The translations under genes and the position numbers were made by a program. Shown here one piece after another: positions 1 through 7,893 of a stretch of 64,000 nucleotides of DNA. Below the pieces are notes generated by a model. It worked only from the letters and a program-made list of their open reading frames with translations, did no database searches and had not been told where the DNA came from. The DNA comes from an uncultured bacterium (GTDB taxonomy: Bacteria; Cyanobacteriota; Vampirovibrionia; Gastranaerophilales; Gastranaerophilaceae): contig CATLLJ010000001.1 of assembly GCA_950022495.1 (NCBI GenBank), forward strand, positions 62,001-126,000, read 5' to 3'. The first letter of the stretch is position 1, and every line of letters begins with the position of its first letter.

Positions 1-12
1 TTAATTAGATTT

Positions 13-468
13 ATGGATTCAGCTGATATTATTGATTTGTATATGAAAGGTCAAATTCAAGATATCAACTTAATCAAAAATAATTCAGAAGCATTAGCCA
101 AAATTATTGAATTACAATTAAAAGGCGGAGAAGAACCTAGAAATCTAAAAGGACTCTATGCATTATTAACAGCAGAATTTCAAAGCGATATTTTAGCAAA
201 TTATCCTGCTTTAGCTGAAGAAATTCCGGGAACAGATGCCCACTATGCTAAACATATCCAAAGTATGAAAACTGCACCATCTACAAACCCTAATCCTGCC
301 ATAGCTGCAACAAATTCTGATAGTGGTATGATTACACTTGAAAATGAAATACCTGCAGAACACGAAAATCCATACATTTATGACAAAGGCGATGGACATA
401 GTGTAACATTACCTTTTGGCAGAGATTATGACAGACAAAAGAAAAAAGGTCACATATATTTCGCATAA
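13..468 (+). CDS. Hypothetical protein, possibly 5'-truncated
   Basis: I do not recognise this 151-residue protein. It is soluble and acidic in its first half, with an Ala/Pro/Asn-rich linker around residues 85-105 and a basic C-terminus. The reading frame stays open to base 1 and no ribosome binding site precedes the ATG at 13, so the true start may lie outside the window. It runs on the plus strand and converges on the prophage 1 late operon, with its stop only a few bases from the end of the holin-like gene. It could be a phage gene or the edge of another module. Confidence 0.55.
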   Translation: MDSADIIDLYMKGQIQDINLIKNNSEALAKIIELQLKGGEEPRNLKGLYALLTAEFQSDILANYPALAEEIPGTDAHYAKHIQSMKTAPSTNPNPAIAATNSDSGMITLENEIPAEHENPYIYDKGDGHSVTLPFGRDYDRQKKKGHIYFA

Positions 469-472
469 CAAG

Positions 473-703
473 TTATTTTGAAATTATTAGACAGTCATAA
501 ATTTTGTCAATTTTGTCTTTAATTTCTGTAAATTGAGATTTTAAATCCTTGTAACTGTTTATTGTAACAAAACGGTTTTCTACATCTGTTAAAATTTCTC
601 TGTGTTTTCTTTCTAATTGTTCAGGTGTGACAACAATACGCTGCTGGATTAAAAATACCAGAACAACTATTATTACAGGCGAATAATATAACAAAGTTTC
701 CAT
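473..703 (-). CDS. Holin-like single-span membrane protein
   Basis: This is a 76-residue protein. I chose the ATG at 703 because an AAAGGA ribosome site lies about eight bases upstream; the frame is open 17 codons further but without a site. Residues 5-22 form one hydrophobic span. A conserved VTPEQLE(R/K)KHREIL stretch and a coiled-coil-like tail follow. A close relative lies beside the prophage 2 endolysin (30669-30923). The size, topology and lysis context suggest a holin or spanin-like partner; that is inference. Here it is the last gene of the late operon, directly after the large terminase. Confidence 0.7.
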   Translation of the reverse strand: METLLYYSPVIIVVLVFLIQQRIVVTPEQLERKHREILTDVENRFVTINSYKDLKSQFTEIKDKIDKIYDCLIISK

Positions 704-735
704 GTTAAAAAGTTTCCTTTCTAAGTAATGTTTTT

Positions 736-2025
736 TTATAAAACAATCGGCCAATAAAAATCTACAAGATATGATGCAGCATCAAAAGGATGTGATAAAA
801 ACTTCAACTCTTTTGACTGTTTTATCTGAGTATATGTAGGCACATCAATTTTTGAAGAACCTTCAATATAGCGTAAATTATACATATTATAGAGAAGCTT
901 TTCGCATTTTGGAGAAATAAATAAGCAGATTTCTCCCTTTGCATTTTTAACTTTAGCATTAAAAGCGGCTATCCTGTTTTTTATTGGAGGATTAAATGCC
1001 TTGATTCTAATTTCGACATTATAACCGAAAGATTCAAGCTTTTTCTTGATAATTACATAGTTTGTATATTCGCTCATACAACTTCTGTTATCACCGGAAG
1101 CATCACCGTTAATAATAATTTTACCCTTATGATTTGGATATCTGTTATAGAATTCATCACAAGTTTTAGAGGTTGTTGTATTTTCAATAACAAGTTCATC
1201 AAAATAAAAAACCTTGTTTTCAGTTTTATGAGCCAGAACCCAGGCCATAGGGTCAACGTTAAAATCACAGCTTATGTGAACATCCAAATCAGGTTGATAC
1301 TTGATATCTCTAACATTTTCATTAGTAAAATCTTTGACAACAAGATTTTCATTATAATTTCCGGTCTTACCAAGAACAAATGTTTCATAATAACTTTTGT
1401 CATACAACTTTTTAAGTTCTTCACAAAAACCCTCCGGCAAATAGATATTTTGAGTTGTTGGTGCACAAATCAAACGATAATTTGGCGGCGGATTGATAAA
1501 AAAAGTTTTATAAATCCACCCTTGCTGAATTTCGGGATTAGTGTGCCCGAAAATTCTATAGGTAAAATTTTTCCATTCTGGAAGAATTTTCTGCCTCATT
1601 CTTGCAAGAAGCATCTTGAAAGTATCGTAAGGGATATCCGACATTTCTTCAATTTCAACAAATCCCAGATTTAATGACTTTAACTTGTTAGGTTCATCAA
1701 AATGCCTGAAAAGGATTTCTGAATTGTTGCGAAAAATAAGCTTCTGTTCAGAACTCATCCATTTGTAATCTACACCATCAACCAGCTTCATACTATCAAG
1801 ATGTTCAAAATAACTCTGAAGTGTGGTATCCCTGACAAGAGTATAAGTTTGAGCACCCACAAGCCCTCTGATACCATTAAACTTTAAAGCAAGAAGTATC
1901 CCGAGTAAAGATCCGGCAAAAGTTTTACCGGACCCATACCCGCCCTGATAGACAGCCACATCAAGGGAATAATTATGAGGGATTTCCAGAAATTCACGCT
2001 GAGCATTTAGTAATTTGTATTTCAT
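736..2025 (-). CDS. terL: Phage terminase large subunit
   Basis: This is the ATP-driven DNA packaging motor with nuclease (429 residues). The N-terminal ATPase shows a Walker A GGYGSGKT at about residues 28-35 and a Walker B FVEIEE at about 122-127. The C-terminal RNase H-like nuclease shows acidic positions in CDFNVDP (near 253), NGDASGD (near 307) and HPFDAASYLVDF (near 415). The length is normal for the family. It sits directly downstream of the portal gene and acts on the procapsid portal. A long plus-strand frame inside it (1129-1674) is a shadow. Confidence 0.95.
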   Translation of the reverse strand: MKYKLLNAQREFLEIPHNYSLDVAVYQGGYGSGKTFAGSLLGILLALKFNGIRGLVGAQTYTLVRDTTLQSYFEHLDSMKLVDGVDYKWMSSEQKLIFRNNSEILFRHFDEPNKLKSLNLGFVEIEEMSDIPYDTFKMLLARMRQKILPEWKNFTYRIFGHTNPEIQQGWIYKTFFINPPPNYRLICAPTTQNIYLPEGFCEELKKLYDKSYYETFVLGKTGNYNENLVVKDFTNENVRDIKYQPDLDVHISCDFNVDPMAWVLAHKTENKVFYFDELVIENTTTSKTCDEFYNRYPNHKGKIIINGDASGDNRSCMSEYTNYVIIKKKLESFGYNVEIRIKAFNPPIKNRIAAFNAKVKNAKGEICLFISPKCEKLLYNMYNLRYIEGSSKIDVPTYTQIKQSKELKFLSHPFDAASYLVDFYWPIVL

Positions 2026-2057
2026 AATTACGACATCCTATCTGTGACATTCCTGAA

Positions 2058-3737
2058 TTAAGATAGTGTTCCTTGTGCAGTATCAGTTGCTGCCGTTTCT
2101 TCTGTCAAGAAATTATTAGCATTTTCAACTCCATACTGTTCAAGTGCAAATTTAAAGCACTCAATCCAGTCAATTCGAGCTGAAACAGTCTGAACCTGAG
2201 CAAAAGATTGAACTACTTCAAATAATTCTTTTAACTTAGATTTTCTTTCAAATGAAGCTTTTCTGTCGCCATAACGATATACATAGGTAGAATTTCGGAC
2301 ATCATCATCAACTTCTATACTTAGAGTTTTGCCTCTGTCATTAATTAAAATATTTTCTTTCCCGAGCTTGAAGTTGGAAATAAGTTCGGCTGTTTTTTCA
2401 ACCATAGGGACAATGACTTTGCGATTAATTGATTCCAAAATCATATTCAAACGTGCTTCCTGCCCGTTAACAGAATAATTAATTTCGGTTGCTGTTCTGT
2501 CATAAGCTTGAACATTGCCTGCCATATTCTTGAAAATGCCTGTAGCACTTTCAATTGTTGCTTTAAAATAATTTAAGAAATCCCAGCCTGTCATAGCTTT
2601 ATCAAAAGATAGAGGCATAGGAGAGGTTGTCATTAAAGATGAATCATATTCTATAATTTTTCCCGGGCTGACATCCTGCTGACCTTTGAAGCAACCCTTT
2701 GGTGCAAGATAAGGAGGATTCATCATAAGAGCAAGTGCATCCAGCTGTTTATTCAGAATAGTTGAGGAGATATTATTTAAAATCAACGCCACACGCAGCG
2801 GAGAAATCCCACGTCCTGTTGTCGGGCATTCTATAATATTTGCATGGATAAACGGGTTAATTATAAACGGATTGTCCTCAAAGCGGATAATTGCACATCT
2901 GCCGGCGATAACTACTAATTTGTTTTTAAGAACTTCACCGCTTGGAAGCTCAATATCGCCCCAGTATTCCAGCACCTCAATTTTTGGACTTGCAAATTTA
3001 TTTTCTTCTTTACCTTTTCTCTTTGCCATCACTCCTTTTAACATTTCCAGCTTTTCTACATTTAATTTATTGTTTGCTTTATTTGATTTGATTTCATCAA
3101 AGCTTTGATAAGTGCGATAAATTTTTGAACAAGTATCCCAATTATCAACGCCGCTTTTATCAAACACAAAATCGTCATAGTTTATAAATTTAACTTTTGC
3201 ATTATCATAGACAACTCTATCTTCTACAACAAAAGAGTCTGATGTGTTATTACGTAACTGTTCATCGAGTGTTAGTGCTCTTCTAACCCTTCTGGTCTTA
3301 GTTTCCCAGCCAACAAAAAGAGTCACTTCTCCGGTTTCAACAACAGAATCAATAATCTTTTCCATCTCATCTTCTATGCCCATTAATTCAAATGTATTAA
3401 CAAGCATTGCTTTTTGCTTATTCGCAAACTTTTGAGTTTTATTATCCACACCGGAAACATCAAACATTCCATCCGGATGAGAATATAAATTCTGAACAAT
3501 ATGGGATTTCAAAGTTTGAGCAAGTTCATAAATCTCCGGAAGTTCTATTTTGCAATCCCATGCATTAACCTTCGGAATATCAGAGTTATAAATCGCATAT
3601 TTAATAAGTCTGTTATCTGACAATTGAGAAGAACGGTTATCTTCGTAATAATCATATTTCTGAATAATATCATCCATCAAAATCTGTTCATCATGATAGT
3701 TGATATCTAATGATAATTTATTTTCATATTTTTCCAT
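2058..3737 (-). CDS. Phage portal protein
   Basis: This 559-residue protein forms the dodecameric ring through which DNA enters and leaves the head. The family is recognised from overall pattern: a long alpha/beta body, then a C-terminal region with GIFKNMAGNVQAYDRTATE and a long helix (VNGQEARLNMILESINRK), the typical portal stem and wing helices of podovirus portals. A good ribosome site (GAGGT) precedes the ATG. It lies between the GNAT-like gene and the large terminase, as expected for packaging genes. The portal assignment is firm but the subfamily is not. Confidence 0.88.
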   Translation of the reverse strand: MEKYENKLSLDINYHDEQILMDDIIQKYDYYEDNRSSQLSDNRLIKYAIYNSDIPKVNAWDCKIELPEIYELAQTLKSHIVQNLYSHPDGMFDVSGVDNKTQKFANKQKAMLVNTFELMGIEDEMEKIIDSVVETGEVTLFVGWETKTRRVRRALTLDEQLRNNTSDSFVVEDRVVYDNAKVKFINYDDFVFDKSGVDNWDTCSKIYRTYQSFDEIKSNKANNKLNVEKLEMLKGVMAKRKGKEENKFASPKIEVLEYWGDIELPSGEVLKNKLVVIAGRCAIIRFEDNPFIINPFIHANIIECPTTGRGISPLRVALILNNISSTILNKQLDALALMMNPPYLAPKGCFKGQQDVSPGKIIEYDSSLMTTSPMPLSFDKAMTGWDFLNYFKATIESATGIFKNMAGNVQAYDRTATEINYSVNGQEARLNMILESINRKVIVPMVEKTAELISNFKLGKENILINDRGKTLSIEVDDDVRNSTYVYRYGDRKASFERKSKLKELFEVVQSFAQVQTVSARIDWIECFKFALEQYGVENANNFLTEETAATDTAQGTLS

Positions 3738-3740
3738 AAT

Positions 3741-4295
3741 TTACCTCGTTTTGTAATAATAGTCTCTATAAAGACCGTACACATCAATATCCTGAGGTTT
3801 TCCGTTTCGCAAAGTTTCTGATTTTAAAGTTGTTTCATATTGAAATCCTGAAGCCTTTAATAGAGATGCTATACGAAAATTATCAGGATATATTTGAGCC
3901 TTTATTTTGTATAACCCGAGTTCATCAAAACATTTTTTCAAAAAAAACTTTGCACTATATCTTGTGAAAGTTCCCCATGCCTGTTTTTCAAAACATGTTG
4001 TTAATTCTGCACTGTAATTTATATCTTTATAAGTACCGTTTTTATCACAAACTTTTCCGCCAACCAGATTATCAAGCGATACAAATCCCATAAATTGGTC
4101 ATCATAAGTTGTAATAGCCCAGATATAAGGAAAACAATGCTCTAAATAACGATAAATATCACACTCAAAGTTAACAAAATCATCATGAAGATATTTTACA
4201 TATTTAGAATAACAAGATTGAACTTTCGGGACATAGTGCAAATTCGCAAAAAGATTATGAGCGGGGTTATAAATAATTTGAACAAATTTGCACAT
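3741..4295 (-). CDS. GNAT-fold acetyltransferase-like phage protein
   Basis: This 184-residue protein has a GNAT-like layout: a central strand region (IWAITTYDDQFMGFVSLDN), a helix after a gap (ARYSAKFF-like segment near 120) and the C-terminal signature IYPDNFRIASLLKASGFQYE, which resembles the acetyl-CoA-binding and N-x-x-x-x-x-L-x-x-x-GF pattern of Acetyltransf_3 proteins. It is packed between the portal gene and a hypothetical gene. T7-group phages carry GNAT-like proteins related to gp13, and prophage 2 has one at 46312-46803, so a virion-assembly role is as likely as acetyl transfer. The substrate is unknown. Confidence 0.65.
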   Translation of the reverse strand: MCKFVQIIYNPAHNLFANLHYVPKVQSCYSKYVKYLHDDFVNFECDIYRYLEHCFPYIWAITTYDDQFMGFVSLDNLVGGKVCDKNGTYKDINYSAELTTCFEKQAWGTFTRYSAKFFLKKCFDELGLYKIKAQIYPDNFRIASLLKASGFQYETTLKSETLRNGKPQDIDVYGLYRDYYYKTR

Positions 4296-4301
4296 GTATT
4301 T

Positions 4302-4652
4302 TTAAACTTTCAGTTTATAAAATTTTATATAACAATCGTTATGTACAAAGGAATCCGTTTGATGCGACATCAATTTTTCTCTTAAAATATTATCAGAAGC
4401 AAGAAAAGCTTCTGCCTGAATACCGTTTATATAAGATTTTGTTTTACTGTTTTTGTTCATAACAATATATGTTGCATTCTTAGAAAAAAGTTTTTCAACA
4501 GGAACATTTTTTATATTTGTTATAAATTCATTTTTGATTTCTGAAACAGAAGCAATTTCTTTTTCAAAATCTTTTTCAAGTTTTGAATTAACAAAATTAT
4601 CATAATTTTCGTCATTCAAAAGAATTTCTTCTATTTTTTTATCTTGTTTCAT
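4302..4652 (-). CDS. Hypothetical phage protein
   Basis: I do not recognise this 116-residue protein. It is Lys/Glu/Asn-rich and largely helical in its first 60 residues, followed by a strand-rich half (TYIVMNKNSKTKSYING). There is no signal peptide or membrane span. A ribosome site (AAAGGAT) precedes the ATG. It is in the operon between the small terminase and the GNAT-like gene, with gaps of 6-14 bases. A structural or assembly role is only inferred from position. Confidence 0.6.
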   Translation of the reverse strand: MKQDKKIEEILLNDENYDNFVNSKLEKDFEKEIASVSEIKNEFITNIKNVPVEKLFSKNATYIVMNKNSKTKSYINGIQAEAFLASDNILREKLMSHQTDSFVHNDCYIKFYKLKV

Positions 4653-4666
4653 AACTTATCCTTTCG

Positions 4667-5101
4667 TTAAATTTTCTCATCATCAAGATTTGAAATAGTA
4701 ATAATTTTAGCTTCTCTATAGCTGTTATCAGTATTTCCCGAAGAAAATCCTAAATATTTACAAAGACTTTCGAGGGCTTTCAAACCGGCAGAAGAATCTC
4801 GAAGTTTTTTCTTGCCTGTGTAATTACCCTCTTTGTCCAGAATATCTTCTTCTTCTAAAGAAAATTCAGCAATTTGCAAAAGTTTTTGAATAACATATCC
4901 CTTTTGCACATTTAAAGATTTAATCTGATACTTTAACTGAGAATTAATTTCTCTTACTATATAATCTTTTGAAAGCAATTCCTGAGAGAAGCTTTTAGGT
5001 GTTTTTGTTTTATAACCGGCTTGTATCAATGCATACTCGCCATCTAACGATTTTATGTATTCGGATACAAAGCGTTTTTGTTGTGTTGTTAAATGTTTCA
5101 T
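4667..5101 (-). CDS. terS: Phage terminase small subunit
   Basis: This 144-residue protein recognises the packaging site and loads the large terminase. The N-terminus (LTTQQKRFVSEYI, then EYALIQAGYK and a helix ending in SKDYIVREI) matches the helix-turn-helix head of the Terminase_2 family. A central helical oligomerisation region and an acidic tail follow. The ribosome site is weak. The gene is separated from terL by three genes, which is unusual, and from the upstream adaptor gene by a 127-base gap holding regulatory signals. Confidence 0.82.
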   Translation of the reverse strand: MKHLTTQQKRFVSEYIKSLDGEYALIQAGYKTKTPKSFSQELLSKDYIVREINSQLKYQIKSLNVQKGYVIQKLLQIAEFSLEEEDILDKEGNYTGKKKLRDSSAGLKALESLCKYLGFSSGNTDNSYREAKIITISNLDDEKI

Positions 5102-5124
5102 CTCTTTACATTTCTTATCATAAT

Positions 5125-5153
5125 TTGTTTTTTTACCAAATAATTTGTATAAT
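5125..5153 (+). promoter_or_regulatory. Sigma-70-like promoter on the strand opposite the late operon
   Basis: A -35 TTGTTT at 5125-5130 and a perfect -10 TATAAT at 5148-5153 are separated by 17 bases. It points rightwards, against the operon, in the gap between the small terminase and the adaptor gene. With the terminator at 5190-5225 it would make an RNA of about 65 bases. Confidence 0.45.
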
Positions 5154-5189
5154 ATACATGCTATTTATATTTCGGCTAGTGTAAATCTT

Positions 5190-5225
5190 AACAGGGGGGA
5201 ATGAAAACGACTTCCTGTTTTTTTT
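5190..5225 (+). terminator. Intrinsic terminator, plus strand
   Basis: The inverted repeat AACAGG / CCTGTT is followed by a run of T on the plus strand only. It overlaps the last bases before the adaptor stop. It would end a short plus-strand RNA, because no plus-strand gene lies upstream. Confidence 0.45.
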
Positions 5226-5228
5226 GTC

Positions 5229-5867
5229 CTAATTACGGTGTAAGTGAACAACAGGAGTACTTTTAGCCGAAACACAACACTTAGATTTTAAGTTTGCAAG
5301 AGCCTCTTTGTACATGCTCATCCAGTAAGAAAATTTTATATATTGTGGATTTGCTTTCATTCTTAAGCATGTTCCATACACAAGAAGCTGCTCCGCAAAA
5401 GGCATTGGAATCAACGATACATCCTTATCAGATACAAAGTTACATTTTTCATTGCCATGCTCATCTACTATATTGCATTGTGTATAATAAACAATCTCAA
5501 TAGTTTTATCCGTATCGAAAACAGGCAGTAAAAGTTTATCACCAAGGCTAGAATACAATCCTGAAACATCTTTACCTGTTAAAAACTTTTCGATATTTTC
5601 GCTGTATTCATATTTTTTATTATCAATAAACAAATATAATATGCGGCCATTGATAGTATTTTTTACTTCTGATGTACCTTTGGGCAACGATATAGAAGCT
5701 TTTCGCAGCAGAAAATCCCAATTTTCAATAAAACAAATTTCTTTGTTAATAAGATTAATAATATTTTTAATCTTTGTATGATCATTTTTCACCAGTTCGG
5801 AAAACGAACTGACACGTTTATAATTTAATTCCAATAAACATTTATTAATAAGTTCTAAAAAATTCAT
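5229..5867 (-). CDS. Head-tail adaptor / tail-tube-like protein
   Basis: This 212-residue protein starts FLELINKCLLELNYKRV and has INKEICFIENWDFLLRKASISLPKG, a pattern typical of podovirus head-completion and gp11/gp4-type adaptor proteins that dock under the portal. A C-terminal helix (IPMPFAEQLLVYGTCLRMK) follows a strand-rich core. The ribosome site AAAGGAG is strong. It follows the scaffold-like gene. The adaptor family is recognised by pattern, not by a diagnostic motif, so a tail-tube role is the alternative. Confidence 0.65.
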   Translation of the reverse strand: MNFLELINKCLLELNYKRVSSFSELVKNDHTKIKNIINLINKEICFIENWDFLLRKASISLPKGTSEVKNTINGRILYLFIDNKKYEYSENIEKFLTGKDVSGLYSSLGDKLLLPVFDTDKTIEIVYYTQCNIVDEHGNEKCNFVSDKDVSLIPMPFAEQLLVYGTCLRMKANPQYIKFSYWMSMYKEALANLKSKCCVSAKSTPVVHLHRN

Positions 5868-5948
5868 GATATCTCCTTTTTGTACAAAAAGCCGAATAGA
5901 GGTAAAAAATAACCCCTATTCAAACTTTCTGTTTTGTCAGCTAAAAAT

Positions 5949-6608
5949 TTACTTGATAAGCCCCTGTTTAACTTGATCCATTATCAACTTTTCGTTTTTA
6001 GCAAATTCTTCGCCACTCATTCTGCCGATATCCTCACGGGTGAAAATCCTATCAATTCCGCTATTTCCAGAAGCATTTTGAGCGTAAGATGTCAATTTAC
6101 TTTTGGCAGCAAAGTTCTCGTCATTCAATGATTTTTCGTGAGCTGATTTTTTCAAATAGCCGTCAACAGCTAAATTTTCTAAATTTTCGACAAGTTGAGC
6201 TATTTTTGATATTTCATCTTTATCCATATCCAAATCTTTGATATAATTCAGCACATCAGCCCTCCCCGGCCCGTCAAAAAAGCCCGGTTTTTCAGCATTA
6301 AATAAATCCATAGGCGATTGAACTGCTGCCGGATTTACTGCTTGCATAGGCTGATTAATCTGAGGAATAGCACTCTTACAATTGTTAATTTCGTCCATCT
6401 TTTTAGCCAATTGAGTCAAAAGAACCTGTCCTTGATTTTCATTAATTGTACCTTGCTGCATAAGAAATACTATACGCTGGACATCAGATTTTATTGCCAT
6501 TTCCAGCTGTTTAATTATATCGACATAATTTGCCGAAAGATTCGTCTGCGGATTAACGGCAGGCGATGAAATACCATTTAAAGTTTGTCCGTTTACTTGA
6601 TTTTGCAT
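5949..6608 (-). CDS. Scaffold-like phage protein
   Basis: This 219-residue protein is Gln/Asn/Ala-rich and mostly helical, with a flexible N-terminus, a Pro-rich middle (about 80-110) and a C-terminal helical region (GRMSGEEFAKNEKLIMDQVKQGLI). This composition and its place near the major capsid gene fit an assembly scaffold, but no motif proves it. A ribosome site (AGGAG) precedes the ATG. A small minor virion protein is the alternative. Confidence 0.5.
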   Translation of the reverse strand: MQNQVNGQTLNGISSPAVNPQTNLSANYVDIIKQLEMAIKSDVQRIVFLMQQGTINENQGQVLLTQLAKKMDEINNCKSAIPQINQPMQAVNPAAVQSPMDLFNAEKPGFFDGPGRADVLNYIKDLDMDKDEISKIAQLVENLENLAVDGYLKKSAHEKSLNDENFAAKSKLTSYAQNASGNSGIDRIFTREDIGRMSGEEFAKNEKLIMDQVKQGLIK

Positions 6609-6612
6609 AAAT

Positions 6613-6861
6613 TTAATTCTCCTTATTTTCCGGCAAAGATTTTAAGTAAGATACTGCGATTTCTACAGCATCATCAATAAAACTTGATAATAAAAGTGCA
6701 ATTAGACTTTTTACAGTCGCTGGAAAAGGAAGACGATTAACAATATAATTAACTGCCATTTTCTTTTTTTCCTGACCTTTACCTGTACCAAGTTTTTGTT
6801 CAGCTATAAAAACTGCATCTTTTGCCAGTTGTTTAATTTTAGTTTTAATATTTGAAAACAT
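6613..6861 (-). CDS. Small phage protein with LLH-holin-like C-terminal pattern
   Basis: This is an 82-residue protein. The stretch AEQKLGTGKGQEKKKMAVNYI followed by a hydrophobic helix resembles the C-terminal part of superfamily 6 (LL-H type) phage holins, but the usual N-terminal membrane span is absent; only residues 53-75 are hydrophobic. A strong ribosome site (AGGAG) precedes the start. It lies between the capsid and scaffold-like genes, an odd place for a holin. It may be a structural protein with a chance resemblance. Confidence 0.5.
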   Translation of the reverse strand: MFSNIKTKIKQLAKDAVFIAEQKLGTGKGQEKKKMAVNYIVNRLPFPATVKSLIALLLSSFIDDAVEIAVSYLKSLPENKEN

Positions 6862-6944
6862 TTAGATACTCCTTATTTTGTGAGTAAGATGCACCCTCAT
6901 TCAAAGAATGAGAGTACATCTATGACTTTTCCTTAAGGTTATTC

Positions 6945-7829
6945 TTATTCTTCCTGATCTTTAGAAGTGACAGTTGCAGTGGTTGAAACAATCATTTTTG
7001 CCAACGCTTTAGGCTGAACAGTTTTTGCACCATACAAATACAAACCTCTTACTAAATCTGAGAAGCTATCCTTATCTCTTAAGCTTTCAATTTTTGCAAG
7101 TTGAGATGCAAAAGTAATAGCATCATTAGTACCTGCAAGAATATAATATTTGCCATCAACTTCTGTTAAATTAGTACTTACAAGTACATCCATGCCTGCA
7201 ATTCTACCAATTGAGCCTTCTCTTAATGTCTTATCAGCAACATTATGTGCACTGATGAATTCAGGACTTTGAAGCAAGTAAGCTTCAATATTAGGGTTAA
7301 TTACAACCCATGGACGAACACCTGAATATACCGCATCTGAATTCTTTAATGTCAAAGATAATTTAACAAAATTTTCATAGATAGTAGATTTGTTTAATGT
7401 AATTGGTGCACTTTCAGAACCAACAGTGTTAGCGGCGGTTACATTTGTATGCATTGCCAGTAAATATGAATCCTGAACTTCTTCAATAGCCTTTTTAGCA
7501 TTGTTCAAATGGGCTTCCATAATATCACCGTTTGTTTGAACTTTTGCAACATCATCAATTTTGAATGCAAAGAATTTTTTCTGATCAATCTCTAATTCCA
7601 TTGATGTCGGAGTAAGAGATGAATATGCAATATTGCTGGAAGTCAAAGTTGAAACAGTAACATCCGCAGGTGTGATAATCTTAACTTTATCACCTTGCTG
7701 CTTGATATCGCCTTCCCAATTTCTGTTAACGCATTGAAGCATAACGCAATTTTTTTCTAACATGTTGTTCAGCTTTTTACTCCAGATTTCAGGAATAAAA
7801 GCACCATAAGTTGTTGTAAAATCTGTCAT
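6945..7829 (-). CDS. Phage major capsid protein
   Basis: This 294-residue protein matches the pattern of P22-type and related HK97-fold coat proteins: FIPEIWSKKLNNMLEKNCVM near the N-terminus, then GDKVKIITP, a conserved IDDVAKVQTNGDIMEAHLNNAKKAIEEVQDSYLL spine helix, and a C-terminal domain containing GRIAGMDVLVSTNL. It forms the head shell. It has a good ribosome site (AAAGGAAGAG) and wider gaps on both sides than other operon members, consistent with high expression. Confidence 0.85.
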   Translation of the reverse strand: MTDFTTTYGAFIPEIWSKKLNNMLEKNCVMLQCVNRNWEGDIKQQGDKVKIITPADVTVSTLTSSNIAYSSLTPTSMELEIDQKKFFAFKIDDVAKVQTNGDIMEAHLNNAKKAIEEVQDSYLLAMHTNVTAANTVGSESAPITLNKSTIYENFVKLSLTLKNSDAVYSGVRPWVVINPNIEAYLLQSPEFISAHNVADKTLREGSIGRIAGMDVLVSTNLTEVDGKYYILAGTNDAITFASQLAKIESLRDKDSFSDLVRGLYLYGAKTVQPKALAKMIVSTTATVTSKDQEE

Positions 7830-7893
7830 TTTTCTCTTCCTTTCATTTTACAAATAGTCGTACACAATATTATGAGTGGTGAATAATTTTTAA

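Noticed and set aside
1129..1674. Long plus-strand ORF inside the prophage 1 large terminase
   Set aside because: It has no ribosome site, reads as low-complexity Ile/Phe/Asn, and lies wholly opposite a well supported gene.
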